Source: RGIG8497 sp045593265 (GTDB lineage Bacteria > Bacillota > Clostridia > RGIG6154). Taken from it: DNA of 64,000 nt. A program made the position numbers and the translations under genes. Shown piece by piece: positions 61,079-64,000 of the stretch; the first letter of the stretch is position 1; the number at the start of each line of letters is the position of its first letter. The notes below the pieces were generated by a model. That model did not search any database, had not been told where the DNA came from, and saw only the letters and a list, made by a program, of their open reading frames with translations. The DNA lies in the NCBI GenBank assembly GCA_045593265.1, contig JAZNWH010000054.1:33759-97758 (forward strand), read 5' to 3'.

Positions 61079-61474
61079 TTAATTATTTTTACATTTTTCA
61101 CAAAGACCTGTGAAATAAATTTCTTTAGTTTTTATATCAAACTTTTTTGATAAAGAGGTTTGAATCTGACCTACTGCGAAGTCCCACACATTAAGACATT
61201 TATCACATTTGAAATGTCCGTGAAGCGAAGTATCCGCATCATACCTTACCTTAGTCGGGTCTATGGTGATTTCCAGGATTATATCATTTTCCGCAAGAAG
61301 ATGAAGTGTATTGTAGACTGATGTTTTTGAGAGGGTCGGTGCTTTTTTTTGCAAAGCCTCATAAACTTCCTCAACTGTCGGATGAATTCTGTGTTCCTGC
61401 AAATACTCAAGAACCATTATTCTTATAAGAGAAGGTCTTATTCCTTTTTCCTGCAGTAACCTTGCTACATCCAT
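61079..61474 (-). CDS. perR: Fur-family peroxide regulator, PerR type
   Basis: 131 aa. Winged helix ARLLQEKGIRPSLIRIMVLEYLQ and HPTVEEVYEALQKKAPTLSKTSVYNTLHLLAEN; the metal region has RYDADTSLHGHFKC with His ligands; the two zinc CxxC pairs are CDKC and CEKC. Controls rbr downstream, with a Per-box-like site in its promoter. A Fur iron regulator is the alternative; linkage to rubrerythrin favours PerR. Confidence 0.85.
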   Translation of the reverse strand: MDVARLLQEKGIRPSLIRIMVLEYLQEHRIHPTVEEVYEALQKKAPTLSKTSVYNTLHLLAENDIILEITIDPTKVRYDADTSLHGHFKCDKCLNVWDFAVGQIQTSLSKKFDIKTKEIYFTGLCEKCKNN

Positions 61475-61515
61475 ATCACCCCTCCAATCCTTGAAACGAT
61501 TTCAAATTTGTATTG

Positions 61516-61555
61516 ATTACAGAATTATAATACCACACACTTTTGTATTTGTCAA
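61516..61555 (-). promoter_or_regulatory. perR-rbr promoter with Per-box-like site
   Basis: Minus strand TTGACA (61550-61555), 17 bp, TATTAT (61527-61532). TTATAATTCTGTAAT (61516-61530) overlaps the -10 and matches most of the TTATAAT-n-ATTATAA Per box. Confidence 0.75.
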
Positions 61556-61626
61556 CACTTTTTTAAAAAAATTTAAAACTTTTTAGTATAGAATTTTTTG
61601 TATAATAAATAAGACTAAAAATGCTA

Positions 61627-61655
61627 TTGAAAAATAAAGTCTTGTTTGCTATAAT
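61627..61655 (+). promoter_or_regulatory. Promoter of the HAD-phosphoesterase gene
   Basis: TTGAAA, 17 bp, TATAAT, 33 bp before the start codon. Confidence 0.85.
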
Positions 61656-61687
61656 TAACGTGTTAAAACCACAAGGGGGGGTAAATT

Positions 61688-63451
61688 ATGAACGTTTATG
61701 ATTTTGACGGAACAATATATAATGGGGATAGTACAAGGGATTTTTATTTTTTCTGTCTTAAAAGACACAAATCAATTCTGAAATTTTTACCAATGCAGGG
61801 TTATCACTTTATAAGATATGCTTTAAAGTTGATTACCAAAACTCAATTCAAAGAAAAGTTTTATACTTTTTTCACAGGGATTGATGATATTGATGGCGAG
61901 GTTAAGCTTTTCTGGGAAAAACATGAAAATAATATGCTTACCTGGTGGCCTGACTGGAGAAAGGATGACGATGTTTTAATTTCTGCATCTCCTGAGTTTT
62001 TGCTTGAGCCTATCGCAAAAAAAATGAACTTTTATCTTATGGCATCAAAGGTTGACAAAAAAACAGGAAAAACTGATGGCGAAAACTGCTATGGTGAAGA
62101 AAAGGTAAGAAGATATTATGAAAAGTTTTCAGGTAAGAATATAAACTTTTTCTTTTCTGATTCTGTTTCCGATGCTCCGCTTGCAAAGATTGCAAAGATG
62201 TCTTATTTGATAAAAGATGATAAAGCAACATTCTGGTCATGCTACGATGATGAATATAAGGTAAAAGGAAGAAAGAAAACTGATTACAATAAGGTTTGTG
62301 AAATGACAGAACAGGATTTTTACAGCAGGTTTTTACCTTATTCTGCAGGAAGTCCTGAAACTGTTCCTACATATTCAATTCCTTATACAGATCAGTACAA
62401 ACGAGTAAATCTTGTTTATTTTGCTGACAGTCATACAGACGGGTTCAAAAGTAAGTTATCTTTGGATAACGTAAAAAGAACTATAGATTTTGTAAACAAC
62501 GCACCTTTGAAGTATGATGCTGTAATTAATGCAGGGGATATAATTACACCATTTGGCAACACGCCGAAGAAAAATGCTTATAAAAGAGCGGATAATGTTT
62601 TCAAGCTTGCCAAAAAGTGTGATGTTCCATTTATTTTTGCAAAAGGTAACCATGATTTAAATGATTGGGATAATTATCCTGACAGAGTTTTAAATGATTC
62701 CGATTGGGGAAATCTGTTCCTTAATTTTGCCGAAAAGAAATATGGGATAAAACGTCAGGTGAAAAAAAACGGAGAAAAATCAACCTGGCATTACTATGAT
62801 ATTGAAGATAAAAAAATACGTATTGTATCTGTTGACATTCAGGAACGTGATACAAATGTACTGACAGACAAGGGTGTTTGCAAGCTTCACGGTGGCAATG
62901 CATGGTTTATAACAAAAGAACAGATGCAGTGGATTGCAGATGTTGCATTTAATTTTGATGATAAGAGTCAGAAGGACTGGGGTGTTATTCTTACACTTCA
63001 TCAGTATGTAAAGAATTCAAAATTCCACTTAAATCCTTCTGATGTACTTCTTGACCTTTGTGTTGCTCTTAATGAACAGGGAACTTATTCCTACTCCTGT
63101 AAAAATGAAGAAAACAGCTTCTTTGATATGGAAGTAAATGCCGACTTCAGCCGTTACGCAAAGGAGGAGAAAAAGCCTCATATTGTTTGCTGGTTGCTTG
63201 GCCACGACCATGAACGTAAGCACGATATAAGAAAAGGTATCAATATAATCTGGACTATTAACGGATGTCCAACTACCTCATCCAGCGACCCGAGAATAGT
63301 AAGAATTGTAGGTACTTGTACACAGAATTCTTTTGATGTGGTAAATATTGATACACTTCACAGAAAAATCAGAATTTTTGCATACGGTGCAAAAACAACC
63401 TGTTACGGAGAAAGCGGAGACAGATTTTTGCCCGACGGACTCAGCTATTAA
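61688..63451 (+). CDS. Two-domain phosphatase: HAD plus calcineurin-like
   Basis: 587 aa. Residues 1-200 are a HAD-IB phosphatase: VYDFDGTIYNGDST (catalytic D-x-D-G-T), LISASPEFL near 97 and FFFSDSVSDAPLAKIA near 155-170. Residues 235-560 are a calcineurin-like phosphoesterase: YFADSHTDG near 238, VINAGDIITPFG near 277, FAKGNHDLNDW near 319 and LLGHDHERKHDI near 509. Both halves keep their metal ligands. RBS AAGGGGGG. Substrate unknown; two different phosphatase chemistries in one chain suggest sequential dephosphorylation. Confidence 0.85.
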   Translation: MNVYDFDGTIYNGDSTRDFYFFCLKRHKSILKFLPMQGYHFIRYALKLITKTQFKEKFYTFFTGIDDIDGEVKLFWEKHENNMLTWWPDWRKDDDVLISASPEFLLEPIAKKMNFYLMASKVDKKTGKTDGENCYGEEKVRRYYEKFSGKNINFFFSDSVSDAPLAKIAKMSYLIKDDKATFWSCYDDEYKVKGRKKTDYNKVCEMTEQDFYSRFLPYSAGSPETVPTYSIPYTDQYKRVNLVYFADSHTDGFKSKLSLDNVKRTIDFVNNAPLKYDAVINAGDIITPFGNTPKKNAYKRADNVFKLAKKCDVPFIFAKGNHDLNDWDNYPDRVLNDSDWGNLFLNFAEKKYGIKRQVKKNGEKSTWHYYDIEDKKIRIVSVDIQERDTNVLTDKGVCKLHGGNAWFITKEQMQWIADVAFNFDDKSQKDWGVILTLHQYVKNSKFHLNPSDVLLDLCVALNEQGTYSYSCKNEENSFFDMEVNADFSRYAKEEKKPHIVCWLLGHDHERKHDIRKGINIIWTINGCPTTSSSDPRIVRIVGTCTQNSFDVVNIDTLHRKIRIFAYGAKTTCYGESGDRFLPDGLSY

Positions 63452-63464
63452 CGGCGGGGATATT

Positions 63465-63751
63465 GTGGATTACAGCGCTAAACTAAAACACCATTATCAG
63501 CCTGCTAAAGGCTGGATAAATGACCCAAACGGTCTTGTTTACTTTAATGGTTATTACCATCTGTTTTATCAGCACAGTCCAAATTACGAAACGCTCTGAA
63601 AAGAACAGAAGACGGATTTATAGTTGAAAGAAACAAAAGAGAACCTTTGGTTTATAAAGGAAAGATTGACGAGCTAAAAATATTGCGTGATGAATATATT
63701 ATAGAAATATTTATCAATGGTGGAGAAGAGACTTATTCAGCACTTCTATAA
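63465..63751 (+). pseudogene. GH32 fructan/sucrose hydrolase, internally deleted
   Basis: GTG 63465 starts VDYSAKLKHHYQPAKGWIND then PNGLVYFNGYYHLFYQHSPN, the GH32 start with the nucleophile Asp in WINDPNG. After 63596 the frame hits a stop, and about two bases out of frame the GH32 C-terminal end follows (RTEDGFIVERNKREPLVYKG, EYIIEIFINGGEETYSALL) to TAA 63751. About 400 central codons are missing. Not functional. Confidence 0.85.
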
Positions 63752-63756
63752 ACAAA

Positions 63757-63778
63757 GGGAATGTAAAAAAAGTTCATA
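63757..63778 (+). repeat. 22-bp repeat, copy 2
   Basis: Exact copy of 35564-35585, again just after a reading frame end. Confidence 0.7.
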
Positions 63779-63856
63779 ATCGTAAAAATGCTTAAAATAA
63801 ATATTACTAATATATTTTTAAACTTATTAAATAGCAAAAAAATATATTACTTAAGG

Positions 63857-63884
63857 GAAAAATCGTTTTTAAACGATTTTTTCT
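63857..63884. terminator. Terminator-like hairpin
   Basis: AAAAATCGTTT / AAACGATTTTT with TT after; both strands have A/T runs. Confidence 0.75.
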
Positions 63885-63955
63885 ATTTAAACAAGCATTT
63901 TTACTCGAACGAATTTCGCCTCTCGCTGTTCGTCAGAACAAACCCCGCTTTTATG

Positions 63956-63980
63956 GAGCATCTCACAAAGTTAGATGCTC
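63956..63980. other. Hairpin at window end
   Basis: GAGCATCT / AGATGCTC, 8-bp perfect stem. The region 63790-64000 has no open reading frame of note. Confidence 0.45.
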
Positions 63981-64000
63981 GCTTTCGCTATGTTGTTCCT

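Noticed and set aside
1..64000. tRNA and rRNA genes
   Set aside because: No T-loop GGTTCGAATCC-like segments or rRNA motifs were noticed on reading; a tRNAscan run would settle this.

Overview
The window looks like a chromosomal segment of a low-GC, anaerobic Clostridia-type Firmicute. It is AT-rich, has strong AAGGAGG ribosome binding sites and a T-box leader, and encodes reverse-type rubrerythrin, ferritin, PerR, S-layer-homology (SLH) and copper-amine-oxidase 'stalk' surface proteins. No rRNA, tRNA or CRISPR array was recognised. The exact taxon cannot be read from these bases.

Layout, core part (1-36.2 kb): a creatininase-family gene and a TupA-like ATP-grasp gene; a uronate (pectin) catabolic operon on the minus strand (GH4 enzyme, a frameshifted serine hydrolase, uxaB, uxaA) with a divergent AraC regulator; a surface stalk protein; an RHH-RAYT transposase unit with REP hairpins; a YtrA-type GntR/ABC operon; a rhodanese-like protein; uracil salvage (upp, uraA); an SLH protein; a T-box-controlled XRE-cupin-AMP ligase fusion; a malic enzyme; several candidate structured RNAs; a small-protein operon; then phosphodiesterase, GHL6 glycosidase, rRNA methyltransferase, TraX, flavodoxin and HAD genes; an NlpC/P60 hydrolase; rplM-rpsI; and ferritin.

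Integrative element (about 36.28-60.53 kb, 24 kb): inserted into the 3' end of the rubrerythrin gene. The intact gene lies at the right end, a displaced and divergent rubrerythrin tail lies at the left end next to ferritin, and the tyrosine integrase sits just inside the left end. Cargo: a serine recombinase; a type I restriction-modification operon (hsdM, hsdS with a triple TAEL linker, a HEPN-domain gene, hsdR, an SseB-domain gene) with a small XRE regulator; a lipoprotein metallo-beta-lactamase; a five-gene amidoligase operon (amidoligase, gamma-glutamylcyclotransferase, three unknowns); a fused Dam-like plus Dcm-like DNA methyltransferase with an unknown partner; and an XRE regulator with TCAA/TTGA operator dyads. 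No relaxase or conjugation genes were recognised.

Right flank (60.5-64 kb): perR-rubrerythrin operon, a HAD plus calcineurin-like phosphatase fusion, and a GH32 pseudogene with its middle deleted. Ferritin, rubrerythrin and perR probably formed one iron/peroxide-stress cluster before the element entered.

Best candidates for undescribed biology: the amidoligase operon, the HEPN gene coupled inside the type I R-M operon, the bifunctional methyltransferase pair, the RAYT gene with two REP hairpins read through in frame, and the rod-like intergenic RNAs sharing a GTGTGTAGCAAC motif.
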